Source: an uncultured Bacilli bacterium
GTDB taxonomy: Bacteria; Bacillota_I; Bacilli_A; RF39; UBA660
NCBI GenBank assembly: GCA_934102335.1
Contig: CAKOSP010000002.1
Location: forward strand, 62,001 to 126,000
Length of the DNA: 64,000 nt
Direction of reading: 5' to 3'
How positions within the stretch are numbered: the stretch's first letter is position 1; every line of letters starts with the position of its first letter. The position numbers and the translations under genes were made by a program. Positions 62,804 to 64,000 of this stretch are shown piece after piece. The notes below the pieces were generated by a model. It did no database searches. It worked only from the letters and a program-made list of their open reading frames with translations, and was not told the DNA's origin.

Positions 62804-63375
62804 TTGCCCCTCCTGATAAAATAATCTAGTATAAGACCGGATATATTTGAAACAAAGGTTGCTATGATTCCTGGAATTATAATAACAGTTGGGTTAATTG
62901 ATTGAGATGCTACTCGCATTGATAAAACAGTTGTAGGAATTAAGGTTACCCCTGCAGTATTTAATACTAGAAAAGTTATCATAGCCGTTGAGGCAGTATC
63001 TTTTTTATCATTTATTTTTTGTAATTCATCCATGGCTTTTAAACCAAAAGGTGTAGCAGCACTTCCTAAACCAAGCATATTAGCTGCAATATTGGAAGCA
63101 ATATATCCTAATGCTTTTGAATCTTTATTTACACTTGGAAATAATCTTTTCATTAAAGGACGTAAAAGCTTAGAAAACTTATCTAAAAGGCCAGCATCTT
63201 CGGCTATTTTCATAATGCCACTCCATAATACTACAGTAGGTATTATAGATATTATTAAGTCTAAAGATTTATTTGCACTTACTAGAATTGTGTTATTTAT
63301 TGTTTCAATATTTCCAGTCAAAAGTGAAAAAGTTATACCAATTGTAATTAAAAATGACCAAATATATCCTACCAT
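62800..63375 (-). CDS. spmA: Spore maturation protein SpmA
   Basis: About 191 residues from ATG 63375 (MVGYIWSFLI); a GTG four codons earlier is possible. Gate-domain membrane protein: LDLIISIIPTVVLWSGIMKIAEDAGLLDKFSKLLRPLMKRLFP and NIAANMLGLGSAATPFGLKAMDELQ. Overlaps the end of the DacB-like gene. Order dacB-spmA-spmB is that of Bacillus. Confidence 0.93.
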   Translation of the reverse strand: MVGYIWSFLITIGITFSLLTGNIETINNTILVSANKSLDLIISIIPTVVLWSGIMKIAEDAGLLDKFSKLLRPLMKRLFPSVNKDSKALGYIASNIAANMLGLGSAATPFGLKAMDELQKINDKKDTASTAMITFLVLNTAGVTLIPTTVLSMRVASQSINPTVIIIPGIIATFVSNISGLILDYFIRRGK

Positions 63376-64000
63376 GATAAAATCCACTCTCTTAATTTTT
63401 GAAAAATTGATTCTTTTTTATATTCTTGTTTATTTTTATAAATCATTTCTTCATGCAAAAGTTTATCTTTTAATTTAATTCTTATTACTCCAGCATAATC
63501 ACTATTGGAATTTTTTTCTAAAACATTTTCAATTTCAATATTATCTTTTTCTTTTTTATTAACCATGGCATAAAAGTCGTTTTTTATGTAGCAATCAGTA
63601 CATTCATCTAAAGAAAAAGAGTTTTTATTTAAAATTTGTATTGAATCATATTCTGAAAATAATTTTTGATATAAGTTAATATGATCTGAAAAATCATTAC
63701 CATCATTTAATGTTACTATAACAATTTTTTTATTATCTTTTTCAGCAGTAGTTACAAGAGTTCTTTTGGCTTTTTTTGTATAACCAGTTTTTCCTCCAGT
63801 TATAAAATCATAAGAGTGCAATATTTTATTTTTATTGGTCCACGAATATGTTTTGGTACTACTTTTAGCTATCTTTTTTTTGGTACTAAATATTTCTTTA
63901 AATGTGTCATTTTTGTAAGCATAGCTAGTTAATAATGCCATATCATATGCTGTTGAAATATTTCCATTACCTGTTTCATCTTCTAAGCCATGAGCATTTA
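63369..64000 (-). CDS. dacB: D-alanyl-D-alanine carboxypeptidase, DacB-like (5' end outside window)
   Basis: Partial gene; the frame stays open to the right edge (NAHGLEDETGNGNISTAYDMALLT at the edge, matching the conserved NPHGL..STAYDMA region of S11 peptidases). It contains the KTG motif in ITGGKTGYTKKAKRTLV and a C-terminal extension with ISSY-type sheet and a terminal amphipathic helix (IFQKLREWI). SxxK and SxN lie beyond the edge. Adjacent spmAB support the spore-cortex DacB assignment over vegetative DacA/DacF. Confidence 0.88.
   Translation of the reverse strand, partial: NAHGLEDETGNGNISTAYDMALLTSYAYKNDTFKEIFSTKKKIAKSSTKTYSWTNKNKILHSYDFITGGKTGYTKKAKRTLVTTAEKDNKKIVIVTLNDGNDFSDHINLYQKLFSEYDSIQILNKNSFSLDECTDCYIKNDFYAMVNKKEKDNIEIENVLEKNSNSDYAGVIRIKLKDKLLHEEMIYKNKQEYKKESIFQKLREWILSW

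Overview
The window is AT-rich (roughly 28% GC by eye) chromosomal DNA from a low-GC Gram-positive bacterium using the standard code. It encodes a cell-wall lifestyle (D-Ala-D-Ala carboxypeptidase, peptidoglycan hydrolase, sortase-like and SipW-type surface proteins). Gene orders match Bacillus (rlmB-sigH-secE-nusG; yutD/yutH/yutI/yunB homologues; dacB-spmA-spmB-rluB). The combination suggests an uncultured gut member of the Bacilli (RF39/Erysipelotrichia-like), descended from a spore former. No relaxase, integrase, transposase, phage gene or CRISPR array is visible.

Layout. 1-7465: two tandem copies of a surface module, each a small membrane-anchored protein followed by a ~950+ residue Cys-rich secreted protein; the first large gene has a one-base frameshift in its signal peptide. 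7515-9018: a CPBP protease and a degenerate membrane phosphoesterase. 9056-16573: two operons of largely unknown proteins, one combining a membrane-anchored McrB-like AAA+ ATPase, a DUF2357-like partner and a surface protein with calcium-type aspartate repeats, the other encoding three proteins with mTERF-like helical repeats. 16667-19515: a large surface protein, a DedA/VTT membrane protein and a rhodanese domain. 19588-31331: a type IV secretion-like operon (two VirB2-like proteins, VirB6, VirB3/PrgI, a split VirB4, a lysozyme-CHAP hydrolase, a lipoprotein and a VirD4 coupling ATPase). 31447-34133: a collagen-like protein with a glycosyltransferase and a solute-binding protein. 34150-40643: thioredoxin system, an ABC ATPase, a PrsW-type protease and a double-HTH regulator. 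40673-41079: a broken sortase-type surface gene.

41144-49141 is a type VIIb (ESX/Yuk) locus: EssC, the ubiquitin-like EsaB and five small WXG100-like or coiled-coil proteins, with an HExxH metalloprotease divergent from essC. 50729-51520 is the permease matching the ABC ATPase and binding protein encoded elsewhere. 51521-53651 is nusG-secE-sigH-rlmB; 53774-54400 holds five tRNA genes. 54471-64000 carries housekeeping and sporulation-associated genes: S1 protein, Nfu, YutH-like, YutD, YunB, a SipW-type protein, ferredoxin, RluB, SpmB, SpmA and a DacB-like carboxypeptidase running off the end.

Together the genes describe a bacterium with two contact- or export-type machines (T4SS-like and T7SS), an extensive cell-surface repertoire and partial sporulation machinery. 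Intergenic gaps are all under about 200 bases and mostly hold recognisable promoters and hairpin terminators.
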